The notes: generated by a model from the letters alone, not told the origin. A stretch of 33,678 nucleotides of DNA from Streptomyces sp. TRM70350 (GCF_019219825.1 NZ_JAHUXH010000048.1:1-33678), one strand, 5' to 3'. Shown: positions 8,522 to 17,459, numbered from the stretch's first letter. Made by a program: numbers and translations.

Positions 8522-8556
8522 GGCCAGAGAATCACTCGATGTGATTACTTCTGGCC
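8522..8556 (-). terminator. Stem-loop after the DUF4190 gene
   Basis: Near-perfect inverted repeat (GGCCAGAGAATCAC against GTGATTACTTCTGGCC, one bulge) located 45 bases past the stop of the leftward DUF4190 gene and upstream of the GntR promoter. On the minus strand a short TTC follows. Probable terminator; an operator role is less likely. Confidence 0.55.
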
Positions 8557-8600
8557 CCGGCAGGCTTTACCCAGGCACTTTCTCCCCGCTATAGGACTGA

Positions 8601-9800
8601 TCACACGTCCGCGTCCGAGCCGCCCTCGCCCGAATAGTCGGCGGGCGGACTGGTGTCCAGCCCCAGGGCCTCGCGCGCGGTGACGGTGACCGGGCCGTCG
8701 TAGAACCCGTACGCCTCGTTGTAGTGCACGTAGAAGGTGTCCGCGTCCCCGGCGTCCGCCGCCCTCGCCCATTCCTTGCGGTCCGACTCCAGCTCCTTCA
8801 CCAGGTCCGCCATGGGCCGCTCGGCGCCGGCGGGCCAGGTGTGCGCGTCCAGCGCCGCGCCCTGCTCGGCGAGCACGTCCTGCATGTCCTGCGCCCAGTC
8901 CCGGTTCGCCGTGAGGTCCTCCTCGGGGAACGCCTCGGGCTCCTCGCTCAGTACGGCGTCGATGGCGCGGACCGCCTCCAAGTAGGCGACCTGGTCCGCG
9001 TCGAGCGTGCTCTCGTCGTTGCGCAGCGAGCCGGTCAGGCTGCCCTCCGCGTCGGTGTTGCCGAAGATGCAGGTGATCTCACGGTCGCCGAGGCTCCAGC
9101 TGTCCCGGGTCGGGACGAGGTAGTACACGTCGACGTCGTCGGGCAGGGCCCAGCTGTCCATGGCGTAGTCGCTCTCCAGCGCGTAGCACTGGTCGTCGGC
9201 GACCTTCGTGACGTGGTCGTCGCCGGGGAAGGTGCCGCCGGGCAGGGCGACGGTGGCGAACACCTCGCCGTCGTGCCGGCCGGAGCAGGGCACCACGTCG
9301 ACGTCGTACGTCTCCCCCTCCAGCGACCCACCGGGCGAGTTGAAGCACTCACCCTCGTCCAGCGAGACGATCACGCTGTCCCGCGCGCCCTCCTTGAAGC
9401 CCTCCCAGAAGGCGGTCACGGCGCCCGTCGAGAGCGACACGGCCAGCAGCACAAGCCCTGCGGACGACAGCGCGGCCCCGGTGACCGCCATGCCCTTCCC
9501 GCGCTCGCCCTTGCGCCTGATCTGCCGCAACGCGATCAACCCGAGCACCAGCCCGACGGCCGGCAGAAAGCAGAGGATGCCGAGCACGAGGGCGGCGATC
9601 GCGACACCGTTGACCGGCGGCAGCCCCGGCGGCGGGTAGGGGCCCCACGCCCCGTACGGCGGCTGAGGACCGTACGGGCCCTGGGCACCGTACGGGCCGT
9701 GCGCGCCATACGGCCCCTGTGCCTGCGGAGCCGGGTACGGGCCGTAGGGACCCTGAGGGTCCTGCGGCTGCTGGGCCCCAGGGGGCGGGGGTATGGACAC
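8601..9800 (-). CDS. DUF4190 / septum-formation domain membrane protein
   Basis: 399 residues from GTG 9800, with AGGAG about ten bases upstream; the open frame extends to 9959, but that part looks non-coding. Residues 1-60 are a Pro/Gly/Tyr-rich cytoplasmic tail with repeated GPYG units. Two membrane helices follow (GVAIAALVLGILCFLPAVGL and the one containing GLVLLAVSLSTGAV), joined by a basic QIRRKGERGKG loop, the DUF4190 layout. The outer part has the septum-formation-type segment with SLDEGECFNSPGG and DVDVVPCSGRHDGEVFA, including a likely Cys pair, and ends in an acidic helical region. Predicted membrane protein with an extracytoplasmic domain. The septation link comes from the domain name only. 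Confidence 0.85.
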   Translation of the reverse strand: MSIPPPPGAQQPQDPQGPYGPYPAPQAQGPYGAHGPYGAQGPYGPQPPYGAWGPYPPPGLPPVNGVAIAALVLGILCFLPAVGLVLGLIALRQIRRKGERGKGMAVTGAALSSAGLVLLAVSLSTGAVTAFWEGFKEGARDSVIVSLDEGECFNSPGGSLEGETYDVDVVPCSGRHDGEVFATVALPGGTFPGDDHVTKVADDQCYALESDYAMDSWALPDDVDVYYLVPTRDSWSLGDREITCIFGNTDAEGSLTGSLRNDESTLDADQVAYLEAVRAIDAVLSEEPEAFPEEDLTANRDWAQDMQDVLAEQGAALDAHTWPAGAERPMADLVKELESDRKEWARAADAGDADTFYVHYNEAYGFYDGPVTVTAREALGLDTSPPADYSGEGGSDADV

Positions 9801-9910
9801 GGGTACGGTGCTCCTGGTTCGGGCTTGGCGAGGCTCGGAGACGGACGTACGACTCGCCTGCGCGAGTGGGACGACTGGCGCATCGTAAGCGGGCGACGAG
9901 TGGGGGCGGA

Positions 9911-11113
9911 ATGCAGGTTGCGCGGGCGACGACACACGCGGTGAACGGGCTGACGGCACGTTGGGCCCACACCGTCACGGACGGTACGGCCTTCTCGGCG
10001 GCAGGGGTGTGGCCCCTGCTCGCCTTCCTCGCGGACGGCGCCGGGGGTGCGGCACGGGCGGAGCTGGCGGACGCGGTGGGTCTGCCCGCGGACCAGGCGG
10101 CGGGAGCGGGACGGGAGTTGCTCGCCGCCCTGGCCGGGATGCGCGGCCTGGACTCGGCGCTGGGCCTGTGGACGAAACGCTCGCTGGAGGTGAAGGAGAC
10201 CTGGGAGGCCGGGCTGCCCGCCGAGGCGCACGGGGTGCTCACCGGCGACCTCGGGGCCGACCGGGCGGCGCTGGACGCGTGGGCGGACAAGCGGACGGGC
10301 GGGCTGATCGAGCGGATGCCGGTCGCGCTCAGGGACGACACCCAGATGGTGCTGGCGAGTGCGCTGGCCCTGCGGACGGACTGGCTGCGGCCCTTCGAGG
10401 AGACGCCGCTGTGGCCGGCCGACGGACCCTGGCGGGGCAGGACCCTCGTGGGCCTGAGCCGCCGCAGCGCCCTGCTGGACCGGGTCGGGGTCGCCGACAC
10501 GCCCGACGGTGCCGTCACCGAGCTGAAGGTGCTGGGCGGCAACGGTGTCAGCGTCCACCTGTTGCTCGGCGAGGAGCGGATGACACCGGGGCAGGTGCTG
10601 ACGGCGGGCGTGGACATCCTCGCGGGAAGGCGCAGGGTCGTTCCGGGGCCCCGGCTCCCGTACGGGGACGCGGGACCGGGCCTGCACATCGAGAAGATGC
10701 GCTGCGTCACCCCGCAGCCGCCGACACTCTCCGTGCGGACGGTGGCGTACGACATGACGGCCGAGCACGATCTGCTGGCGGCGCACCGCCTGTTCGGGCT
10801 GACGACGGCGCGGAACGCCACACAGGGACACTTCCCCGGCATCAGCGACGCCCCGCTGGCCGTCGGTTCGGCTCGGCAGTCGGCGCTGGCGCGGTTCGGC
10901 GCGCTGGGCTTCCGGGCCGGAGCGGTGACGGCGGTCGCCATGGCGGCGGGCGGGATTCCCCAGTTCCGTTACGTGACCACCCTCGCCCGCACCACCTTCG
11001 ACCGCCCCTTCGGCTTCCTCGCCCTCGACCGCCGTACGTGCCTCGTCCTCGCGGCGGGCTGGGTCACCGACCCGAAGCCCTACCGCGAGGACGAGACGAC
11101 CGATCAGAGGTGA
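9911..11113 (+). CDS. Serpin family protease inhibitor
   Basis: 400 residues from ATG 9911 (GGGGGCGGA directly upstream). Serpin features: N-terminal ATTHAVNGLTARWA and FSAAGVWPLLAFLADGA helix; central MVLASALALRTDWLRPFEETP; and the C-terminal AVTAVAMAAGG hinge-like segment followed by FDRPFGFLALDRRTCLVLAAGWVTDP, the family's closing strands. Serpins trap serine proteases through a reactive loop. Here the loop between the hinge and FDRPF is short (about 20 residues) and its P1 residue cannot be assigned safely. No signal peptide is visible, so the protein is probably cytoplasmic. It faces a subtilase gene with 7 bp between the two stops. It is divergent from the DUF4190 gene across about 110 bp. 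Confidence 0.85.
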   Translation: MQVARATTHAVNGLTARWAHTVTDGTAFSAAGVWPLLAFLADGAGGAARAELADAVGLPADQAAGAGRELLAALAGMRGLDSALGLWTKRSLEVKETWEAGLPAEAHGVLTGDLGADRAALDAWADKRTGGLIERMPVALRDDTQMVLASALALRTDWLRPFEETPLWPADGPWRGRTLVGLSRRSALLDRVGVADTPDGAVTELKVLGGNGVSVHLLLGEERMTPGQVLTAGVDILAGRRRVVPGPRLPYGDAGPGLHIEKMRCVTPQPPTLSVRTVAYDMTAEHDLLAAHRLFGLTTARNATQGHFPGISDAPLAVGSARQSALARFGALGFRAGAVTAVAMAAGGIPQFRYVTTLARTTFDRPFGFLALDRRTCLVLAAGWVTDPKPYREDETTDQR

Positions 11114-11120
11114 TGTGACG

Positions 11121-12698
11121 TCAGAACTGCAGCGCCCAGGCGTCGATGCGCCCGGTGTCCCACCACGCGTTGTCGCTGACGCGGAGCTTCCAGGTGCCGT
11201 TGGCGGTCTCGGACGAGGCGTCCACCGTGTAGGTGGTGTCGATGTTGTCCGAGCTGCCGCCGGTGCCGTACGACTTCAGCGTGTACGCCGTGCCGTCGGG
11301 GGCGATCAGCTGGACCTGGAGGTCACCGATGTACGTGTGCACGATGTGCACCTCGACGGCGAGGGACGAGGGCGCGTTGCCGGAGACGCCGGAGACGGTC
11401 ACCGGGGACTCGACGGTGGCGTTGTCGTTGATCGCGTAGTCACCGGTGTTCTCGAAGCGGTCGCCGGGCGGGTCGGGGTCGCCGCCGCCCTCTCCGACGT
11501 ACAGCAGCCGGTTGGGCGAGCCGGAGCCGGGGTTGGTGACGACGCCGGTGGTGGCCGCGGACGTCAGCGCGGTGGACACCTGCGCGGGCGTGGCCGAGGG
11601 GTTGTCGGCCAGGTAGAGCGCCGCCGCTCCGGCGACGTGCGGGGTCGCCATCGACGTACCGGAGATGGTGTTGGTGGCCGAGTCGCTGCTGTTCCAGGCG
11701 GACGTGATGGACGAGCCCGGGGCGAACAGGTCCAGGACCGAGCCGTAGTTGGAGTAGCTCGCCCTGGCGTCGGAGCTGGTGGTGGCGCCGACCGTGATCG
11801 CCTCGGTCACGCGCGCGGGCGACTTGGTGGAGGCGTTGGTGGACTCGTTGCCGGCCGCGACGGCGAAGGTGACGCCGGAGGCGATGGCGTTGCGTACGGC
11901 GGTGTCGAGGGCGGAGTCGGCGCCGCCGCCGAGGGACATGTTGGCGACGGCCGGCTTGACCGCGTTCCGGGCGACCCAGTCGATACCGGCGACGACCTGG
12001 GCGGTCGTACCGGAGCCGGAGTTGTTCAGCACGCGGACGCCGACGATCTTGGCCTTCTTGGCGACACCGTAGGCGCTGCCGGCGACCGTGCCGGCGACGT
12101 GGGTGCCGTGGCCGTGGCCGTCCTGGGCGGTGTTGTCGTTGTCGATGGCGTCGTAGCCGTAGGAGGCGCGGCCGCCGAAGTCGCTGTGGGTGATGCGGAC
12201 GCCGGTGTCGATGACGTACGCCGTCACGCCCTGCCCGGCCGAGTCCGGGTAGGTGTACGAGCTGTTCAGCGGGAGGTTGCGCTGGTCGACGCGGTCCAGG
12301 CCCCAGGAGGGCGGGCTGGGCTGGGTGGCGTCGATGCTGAAGGTGCGGTTCTGCACGACGGAGGCGACGGCCGGGTCGGCGGCGAGACGTTTCGCCTCGG
12401 TCTCGGAGGCCTCGATCGCGTAGCCGTTCAGTGCCTTGGTGTACGTGCGCTCGATGGTGGCGCCGTACTGCTTGGCCAGCGCGCGCCCCTCGGCCGAGCC
12501 CGAGCGGGCCCGGTCCGCCTTGAGGGTCACGATGTAGCTGTCGGCGACGGCGTTCGCCGCGCCCTCGTACTGGATGTGGCCTTCGGCCGCCGCGGGAAGG
12601 GCGGAGACCAGGCCCGCGGCGAGCGCCGCGCTGGTCAGGGCGCCGAGCGCGGCCAGTCTTCGCCGGGTGGCGCGGTGGGGAGTACGCATCACTGCCAT
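11121..12698 (-). CDS. Secreted S8 subtilisin-like protease with P domain
   Basis: 525 residues from ATG 12698, with GAGGAG about ten bases upstream. Signal peptide about 1-38 (RRR, hydrophobic core, ALPAAAEG). Inhibitor_I9-type propeptide about 50-122 (SYIVTLK ... VVQNRTF). Catalytic S8 domain about 130-395 with Asp164 (VIDTG), His197 (GHGHGTHVAG), oxyanion Asn284 (AAGNES) and Ser349 (SGTSMATPHVAG). A GGGDPDPPGD linker joins a C-terminal proprotein-convertase P domain (about 410-525) with ENTGDYAINDN and the end TWKLRVSDNAWWDTGRIDAWAL. It should be an extracellular, self-maturing endoprotease. The neighbouring serpin is a candidate regulator, an inference from position. Confidence 0.95.
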   Translation of the reverse strand: MAVMRTPHRATRRRLAALGALTSAALAAGLVSALPAAAEGHIQYEGAANAVADSYIVTLKADRARSGSAEGRALAKQYGATIERTYTKALNGYAIEASETEAKRLAADPAVASVVQNRTFSIDATQPSPPSWGLDRVDQRNLPLNSSYTYPDSAGQGVTAYVIDTGVRITHSDFGGRASYGYDAIDNDNTAQDGHGHGTHVAGTVAGSAYGVAKKAKIVGVRVLNNSGSGTTAQVVAGIDWVARNAVKPAVANMSLGGGADSALDTAVRNAIASGVTFAVAAGNESTNASTKSPARVTEAITVGATTSSDARASYSNYGSVLDLFAPGSSITSAWNSSDSATNTISGTSMATPHVAGAAALYLADNPSATPAQVSTALTSAATTGVVTNPGSGSPNRLLYVGEGGGDPDPPGDRFENTGDYAINDNATVESPVTVSGVSGNAPSSLAVEVHIVHTYIGDLQVQLIAPDGTAYTLKSYGTGGSSDNIDTTYTVDASSETANGTWKLRVSDNAWWDTGRIDAWALQF

Positions 12699-12892
12699 CT
12701 GAGGGGTCCTCCTCAATCGGTGGTGCGTTGGTGTGTGGGGGCGACGGCACAGCGGGGCATATGGCAGGTGCATGTCAATCCACTGTGGCTCACTGTGCGT
12801 CAGCCGAAAGATTGAGGCTTCCACAGGAATTGCACAAGGGCCCTGCACAGATGTAACCGGACCGCCATACGGCCGACATGACGACGCGTCAA

Positions 12893-12927
12893 GGCCCTCC
12901 CGGAGCCGAATCCGCTCCGGGAGGGCC
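12893..12927 (-). terminator. Strong hairpin terminator
   Basis: Perfect 14-base stem (GGCCCTCCCGGAGC / GCTCCGGGAGGGCC) with a 7-base loop, 11 bases past the stop of the leftward SDR remnant. The hairpin has been kept although that gene is broken. Confidence 0.8.
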
Positions 12928-12938
12928 CGGCCGGTCGC

Positions 12939-13330
12939 TCACTCGACGAAGGCGGTGTCCCGAGTGAGCGCCGCCGCCTTCGCCGGGTCACCGGCCTGGG
13001 TGCCGTCGCCGCCGGAGACGTACGCGCGCGTCCGGCTCACCTTCGCGCCCGACCCCGCCCGCGCATGTGCGGCAGCACGGCGCGCAACCAGGGCTGCCGG
13101 TCCCAGGACGTGCAGGTCGAACAGGGCGCGCAGTTCGTCGTCGGCCGTCTCCTCGAAGGCGCCGACGTGGGTGCGGCCCGCGTTGTTGACGAGGACGTCG
13201 ATCCGTCCGTGCCGGGCGACGACGTCGCGTACGGCGGTGTCGACGGCGAGGATGCCGGTGACGTCCAGCCGTAGCGCCTCCGTCTGGTCGGGGTGGGCGG
13301 CGACCAGCTCGTCCAGCGCCGCGCCGCCGA
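12939..13330 (-). pseudogene. Remnant of an SDR family oxidoreductase
   Basis: The minus strand encodes the middle of a short-chain dehydrogenase: ALDELVAAHPDQTEALRLDV, then RHGRIDVLVNNAGRTHVGAF and DELRALFDLHVLGPAALV. It is broken four ways. The N-terminal TGxxxGxG Rossmann part is missing. A frameshift near 13075 moves RAVLPHMRGRG out of frame. The catalytic Ser and YxxxK region is deleted, jumping to TRAYVSGGDGTQAGDPAKAA. A second deletion jumps to the final RDTAFVE. The product cannot be active. The missing 5' part is replaced at about 13330 by a LysR remnant on the other strand. Confidence 0.8.
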
Positions 13331-13331
13331 G

Positions 13332-14130
13332 CGGCTGTACGTCTCCCAGCCCGCGCCGAGCAAGCAGATCCGGGCGATGGAGCGCCGACTGAGGCGTGGA
13401 GCTGTTCCGGCGCGGCCGCACAGCGTGGCCCTCACCGAGGCGGGCGAGGCACTGCTGCCGCACGCCCGGCGGGTGCTCGAAGCCTGGGATGCGGGCAGGC
13501 CCTGGCCCGGGTCAGGGCGGCCCGGCGCACCACCCTGCGGGTGGGCATGAGCACCAGCCCGGCCGCGCGGGCCTGCTGCCCGCCATCCGCTCCCGCTTCA
13601 CGCGGCCCGCCCGGAGGCGTCCGTACCGCTGCGGCACGTCAGCTGGGAGGACCCGACCGCGGGCCTCAACGGCGGCGATGCGGACGTCGCCCTCGTCTGG
13701 CTGCCGCTGCCCGACGCCGAGCGGTACGCGTGGACGGTGCTCGCAAAGGAGCCGCGCCTGGTCCCCGTCCCCCGAGGCCCACCCGCTCGCGCCCCGCCCC
13801 GAGGTCGACTTCACGGACCTGCTCGACGAGCCGTTCCCGGCGCTGCCGCAGAGCGCCGGGCCGCTGCGCGACCACTGGCTCGCGCTGGGCGCGCGGGGTG
13901 GGCGGCCACCGCGGATCGGTGCGGAGATCGCGAGCACGGAGGAGACGTACGAGGCACTCGTCGCCCGGCCTCGGTGTCTGCCTGGTCGCGACGGGGAACG
14001 GCCGCTGATCAGCCTCGGGGGTGTGGTCACGCGGCCGGTGCGCGGGGTCGGGCCGAGCCGGTACCGGGAGGCCGGTCAGCGGCCGCTGGTGCGGGAACAT
14101 GCGGAGGCCGGTCGACGGGTGGCCGGAATG
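13332..14130 (+). pseudogene. Remnant of a LysR family regulator
   Basis: It begins abruptly inside the helix-turn-helix (LYVSQPAPSKQIRAMERRL), with the first 20 or so residues missing. It continues as LTEAGEALLPHARRVLEAWD and then breaks across all three frames: GMSTSP, LLPAIRSRF, DVALVWLPLPDAERYAWTVL-like, then EAHPLAPRPEVDFTDLLDEP and RIGAEIASTEETYEALVA, ending near VRGVGPSRYREAGQRPLV. Repairing at least five single-base indels would be needed to restore the order HTH-effector domain. The effector part runs in frame into the next gene with no stop. It lies head to head with the SDR remnant; LysR genes are often divergent from the gene they control. Confidence 0.8.
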
Positions 14131-14211
14131 CGTCGGCCAACCGGCCCAACACTTCCGCCGGTTGAAAGCCGCCCGATCCCCGGCCCGCCACCCCACCCGC
14201 CACAATGGTAC

Positions 14212-15231
14212 ATGAACGATGACCAGAAGCGACAACGGGACGAGGTTCACACGGCGTTCTTACGGCGCGACGACCCCGCCGCGTGGGTGACCGAGACCGA
14301 CGCGCTCGACGCGACCCGCCGGTACCCGCTGATCGCCCTGCGCGGTCCGGTCTTCGGCGTCGCGGTGCAGGACCCTCGAACCGGGCCGCACTGGCGGGTG
14401 GTGCGGCCGGTGACCGACGGCACGCCCCAGGAGGCCCGGGACAGCCTGAACTCCTCCTTCTGGTTCCGGGCCAAGGACGACACGGACGACCCCGCCGTAC
14501 GCCGTGAACTGCTGGCGGCGGTGGCCCTCTTGGAGCGCGAGCCGGTCGACGGGCTGGAGGTGCTCGGCGTGCGCTACCGGGTCGTACGCGGAGACGAGTT
14601 CACCCGCGTCGGCGCGGAGGGCCTGGAACCGCCGCGCCCGACGGACCGCGAACCGGCGACACCCTCCTGGGACGACCGGGACTCCGCCCCCTCCCCCGAC
14701 CTCGGCTTCGTCCTCGACCCGCGCCCCGAGGACACCAGCATGGCACGGGCCGCCCTCAGACTGGGCCTGAGGGAGTTCGCCTACACGGGCGCCCGCTTCC
14801 CCACCGCCGTACGCGAACACTCCCTCCGGGCGGTCACCACCCATCCCGACATCGCCCTGCTCCCCGTGGGCTTCGGGGTGGCCGAACGCCACGGCGGGGA
14901 ATGGGAACCCCGGGGCGCGCTGATGCCCACCCCGCATGCCGCACGCCGTCTCCTCTACGACGGCATGACCGAGTTCTGGCCACTGCTGCACCATTTCGAC
15001 GACCGCAAGCGAGCGGAGTACGCCCGAGCGGCTCAGGCGCTCAAGTCCTCACGGCGCGTCAACAGAATCCAGGTGGCCGACACCGAATACGTCATCATCC
15101 GCATCGAACGCCTGCTCCGCCTCGGCCCCGACGGCCCCGAACCACCCCGCCCCTCGGACCAGGACGCGTACGGCCCCTCGAAGATCCACCCGACGATGAC
15201 GGAGGACGGGAGGGTGCGCCACGACGACTGA
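14212..15231 (+). CDS. DUF5954 family protein
   Basis: 339 residues from ATG 14212 (MNDDQKRQRDEVHTAFLRRD). The frame is open upstream only through the LysR remnant. Recognisable family traits are AWVTETDALDATRRYPLIAL, GPHWRVVRPVTDGTPQEARD, RYRVVRGDEFTRVG.EGLEPP and a C-terminal YVIIRIERLLRLGPDGPEPP. No catalytic motif or membrane segment is visible, so it is a soluble cytoplasmic protein of unknown function. No clear ribosome site precedes the ATG (CCGCCACAATGGTAC), so translation may be weak or leaderless. It is intact between two decayed regions. Confidence 0.82.
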   Translation: MNDDQKRQRDEVHTAFLRRDDPAAWVTETDALDATRRYPLIALRGPVFGVAVQDPRTGPHWRVVRPVTDGTPQEARDSLNSSFWFRAKDDTDDPAVRRELLAAVALLEREPVDGLEVLGVRYRVVRGDEFTRVGAEGLEPPRPTDREPATPSWDDRDSAPSPDLGFVLDPRPEDTSMARAALRLGLREFAYTGARFPTAVREHSLRAVTTHPDIALLPVGFGVAERHGGEWEPRGALMPTPHAARRLLYDGMTEFWPLLHHFDDRKRAEYARAAQALKSSRRVNRIQVADTEYVIIRIERLLRLGPDGPEPPRPSDQDAYGPSKIHPTMTEDGRVRHDD

Positions 15232-15385
15232 GAGGGCCGGAGAGCTTCCCTGCGGGTGGCGTCGGTGCGGTGCCGCGCCCGCGCACGAGACCGAACTGCG
15301 CCTCACTCACCGCCGCGAGCTCCAGGGGAGCCGCCCTGCCGCACGCCTCCGGCCGCGCGCCGCGGCGCCCTGGCCGGGATGATGC

Positions 15386-15472
15386 CAGGACGTGGCGCAT
15401 CCGGGCCCTCACGGCCTCGGCGTCGGGCTGCTCGACGACCGTCCGCAGCAAGGTGGCCACCCACGGCTGGGC
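15386..15472 (-). mobile_element. IS256-type transposase scrap
   Basis: The minus strand encodes about 28 residues (QPWVATLLRTVVEQPDAEAV then RARMRHVL) matching the WVATL.RT...QPDAE.V..... region before the catalytic part of IS256/Mutator transposases. The sequence diverges at once on both sides, and no terminal repeats or target duplications are visible. It is a relic, not an element. Confidence 0.55.
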
Positions 15473-15736
15473 CGAACGGGGAACCTGGCTCCGCAGGGCG
15501 CGGGCGTCATGGGTGCGGCGTCGCTGCCGGCGGACGATCCCAAGGTCCGGGAGTGCGTCGCCGACTTCGAGACCGGCAACGGCGAGACCCACCCGCGAAG
15601 AGATCGAGTCCGCCCGCGCGCCGCTTGCGCCGCGACCACCGGCAGAGCGGCCCCGCATCAAGTGGGTCCTCTCCCAGGTCGACGTTCACGACGTCACGGG
15701 TCGAGGGCTCCCCGTGCCTCCCTCGCGGGCCCACCG

Positions 15737-15774
15737 GTCCGAGGGGCCTTTCTTCGTCCGAGGGGCCTTTCTTC
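15737..15774. repeat. Perfect 19-bp tandem duplication
   Basis: GTCCGAGGGGCCTTTCTTC occurs twice back to back (15737-15755 and 15756-15774). A recent slippage product or part of a regulatory or terminator region; no gene covers it. Confidence 0.85.
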
Positions 15775-15890
15775 CGGGTCGGCCGGTGGGCGGGTGCCCT
15801 GTCGTCCGGGGCAGGCCTTGGCCGCTCGCACCCGTGAGTGCCTCTCCCTGCCCTCGGCTGCCGGGCGATCACGTCCCAGTCAGCGATGCG

Positions 15891-16934
15891 TCACCCACGG
15901 CCATTGGGGTCGGACGGGAGGGCCTCGGGGGCGACGCGGTCGGCCTTGGCCGCGTCGGCGAGGGCGGCGGCAGCGGCCTCCGCGGCCTGGGCCGTGTCGT
16001 TGGCGGCCTGGGCCGCCATGTCGTCCGAGGGCTTCTCGCGGGTGGCCGGCGACTGCGGCAGCACCTCGCTGAAGGCGCGGGACACGCCCTGGAGAGCGGA
16101 GGTCATTTCGCTGGGGATCACCCAGAACGTGCTGCCCGGGCCCTGCGCGAGCTGGGGGAGCATCTGGAGGTACTGGTAGGCGAGCAGCTTGGGATCCGGG
16201 TCGTTGCGATGCACGGCCTGGAACACCTCGTCGATGGCCCGGGACTGGCCCTCGGCCTGGAGGATCGCAGCGGTGCGGTTGCCCTCCGCGCGCAGGACGG
16301 CGGCCTGCTTGTCGCCTTCGGCGGTGAGGATCTGCGACTGGCGCTGCCCCTCGGCCCCGAGAATCGCGGCCCGCTTGTCCCGCTCGGCCCGCATCTGCTT
16401 CTGCATCGCGTCCTTGATGGACTGCGGAGGGTCGATGGCCTTGATCTCCACCCGGTTCACCCTCAGCCCCCACTTGCCGGTGGCCTCGTCGAGCACGCCA
16501 CGGAGCTGGCTGTTGATGGTGTCCCGCGAAGTGAGGGTCTTTTCCAGATCCATGGACCCGACGACATTGCGCAGAGTGGTGACGGTGAGCTGCTCGACCG
16601 CCTGAAGGAAATTCGCGATCTCGTAGAACGCGGCTCGCGGGTCGGTGACCTGGAAGTACAGGACCGTGTCGATCTCGACGACCAGATTGTCCTCGGTGAT
16701 GACCGGCTGCGGTTTGAAGGAAACGACCTGTTCACGCAGATCGATCACCGGATGAACGCGGTCGATGTAAGGAATGACGAGGTTGAGGCCGGGATTCAGG
16801 GTCCGGTGATAGCGGCCGAGCCGCTCGACATTACGAGCGCGCGCCTGGGGCACGATACGGACCGCCCGCACCACGGTGAAAACCGCGATCAGTGCGACGA
16901 TCAGACCGGCAATGAGAAGAGCCGATATCTCCAT
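15891..16934 (-). CDS. SPFH/Band 7 (stomatin-like) membrane protein
   Basis: 347 residues from ATG 16934 (AGGGA about nine bases upstream). One N-terminal membrane helix (about 3-25) is followed by the SPFH domain (about 25-200): RIVPQARARNVERLGRYHRT, NPGLNLVIPYID and VEIDTVLYFQVTDPRAAFYE. Next comes a charged coiled coil with repeated AEG units (about 200-265), then a segment with QGPGSTFWVIPSEMTSALQG and an Ala-rich tail. Such proteins form membrane rings or scaffolds linked to lipid microdomains and protease control. It sits four bases after the NfeD gene, the usual SPFH partner, in one operon. Confidence 0.93.
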   Translation of the reverse strand: MEISALLIAGLIVALIAVFTVVRAVRIVPQARARNVERLGRYHRTLNPGLNLVIPYIDRVHPVIDLREQVVSFKPQPVITEDNLVVEIDTVLYFQVTDPRAAFYEIANFLQAVEQLTVTTLRNVVGSMDLEKTLTSRDTINSQLRGVLDEATGKWGLRVNRVEIKAIDPPQSIKDAMQKQMRAERDKRAAILGAEGQRQSQILTAEGDKQAAVLRAEGNRTAAILQAEGQSRAIDEVFQAVHRNDPDPKLLAYQYLQMLPQLAQGPGSTFWVIPSEMTSALQGVSRAFSEVLPQSPATREKPSDDMAAQAANDTAQAAEAAAAALADAAKADRVAPEALPSDPNGRG

Positions 16935-16938
16935 GTCT

Positions 16939-17367
16939 TCAGTCCCTGGGGTAGACGATCGCGGTGGCGCCGTTGATCTCTATGACGTCGACGGTCTTTC
17001 CAGGAGGAATCACCAGCGTCTCGTCGTAGGCGCGAGCCGTCCACTCCTCGCCGTCGATGCGGATCCTGCCGCCCAGGCCCGTCACCTCCGACACGACGTA
17101 CGCACCCTTGCCGACCAGTGCGTCTGTGCCGAATCGCACCGGAGGCTGGAGTACGTGACGCACCGCAATGGGGCGCACGAACACCAGGGTGACTGTGGCG
17201 ACGATGGTGAACACCAAGAACTGGAAGGGCAGCGGCAGCCCGATCGCGGCGGACCCCGCCGTGACCAAGGCGGCCGCACTCAGCATTCCGAGCGCAGCAG
17301 TAAGGGTCAGGATCTCCGCCACCGCCAATACGGCTGCGACGATCAACCAGATCAGCCATGGATCCAT
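16939..17367 (-). CDS. NfeD family membrane protein
   Basis: 142 residues from ATG 17367 (AGAGG about eight bases upstream); the open frame extends upstream without coding character. Membrane helices: WLIWLIVAAVLAVAEILTL, a second containing GMLSAAALVTAGSAAIGLPL and a third containing FQFLVFTIVATVTLVFV. The C-terminal OB-fold (about 85-142) has DALVGKGAYVVSEV, RIRIDGEEWTARA and VIEINGATAIVYP. NfeD proteins pair with stomatin/SPFH partners in membrane quality control, and the SPFH gene follows with only four bases between. Confidence 0.92.
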   Translation of the reverse strand: MDPWLIWLIVAAVLAVAEILTLTAALGMLSAAALVTAGSAAIGLPLPFQFLVFTIVATVTLVFVRPIAVRHVLQPPVRFGTDALVGKGAYVVSEVTGLGGRIRIDGEEWTARAYDETLVIPPGKTVDVIEINGATAIVYPRD

Positions 17368-17459
17368 TGCGTGCCTCTTCTCACCGGAGCGGGTGCGAAA
17401 GGGCTGACTCCTCCCATTGGACCCCGACAAGGGGCATCCGCGATACCCCTGGGAACGAA

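Larger units (their letters stand above)
15232..15890. other. Decayed, gene-free stretch
   Basis: No intact gene. It contains a transposase scrap (minus strand, 15386-15472). Between about 15535 and 15700 there are plus-strand stretches that look coding but change frame (DDPKVRECVADFETGNGETH, then REEIESARAPLAPRPPAERP) and could not be assigned. A perfect 19-bp tandem duplication lies at 15737-15774. The stretch follows the DUF5954 gene and precedes the leftward NfeD-SPFH operon. Confidence 0.6.

Noticed and set aside
12775..12800. TTGACA-like -35 upstream of the subtilase (minus strand)
   Set aside because: No -10 hexamer at 16-19 bases; the nearest TA-containing words are at 10-12 bases.
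11115..12815. Long plus-strand open frame opposite the subtilase
   Set aside because: Antisense shadow of the S8 protease gene; extreme Gly/Val/Arg composition and no motif.
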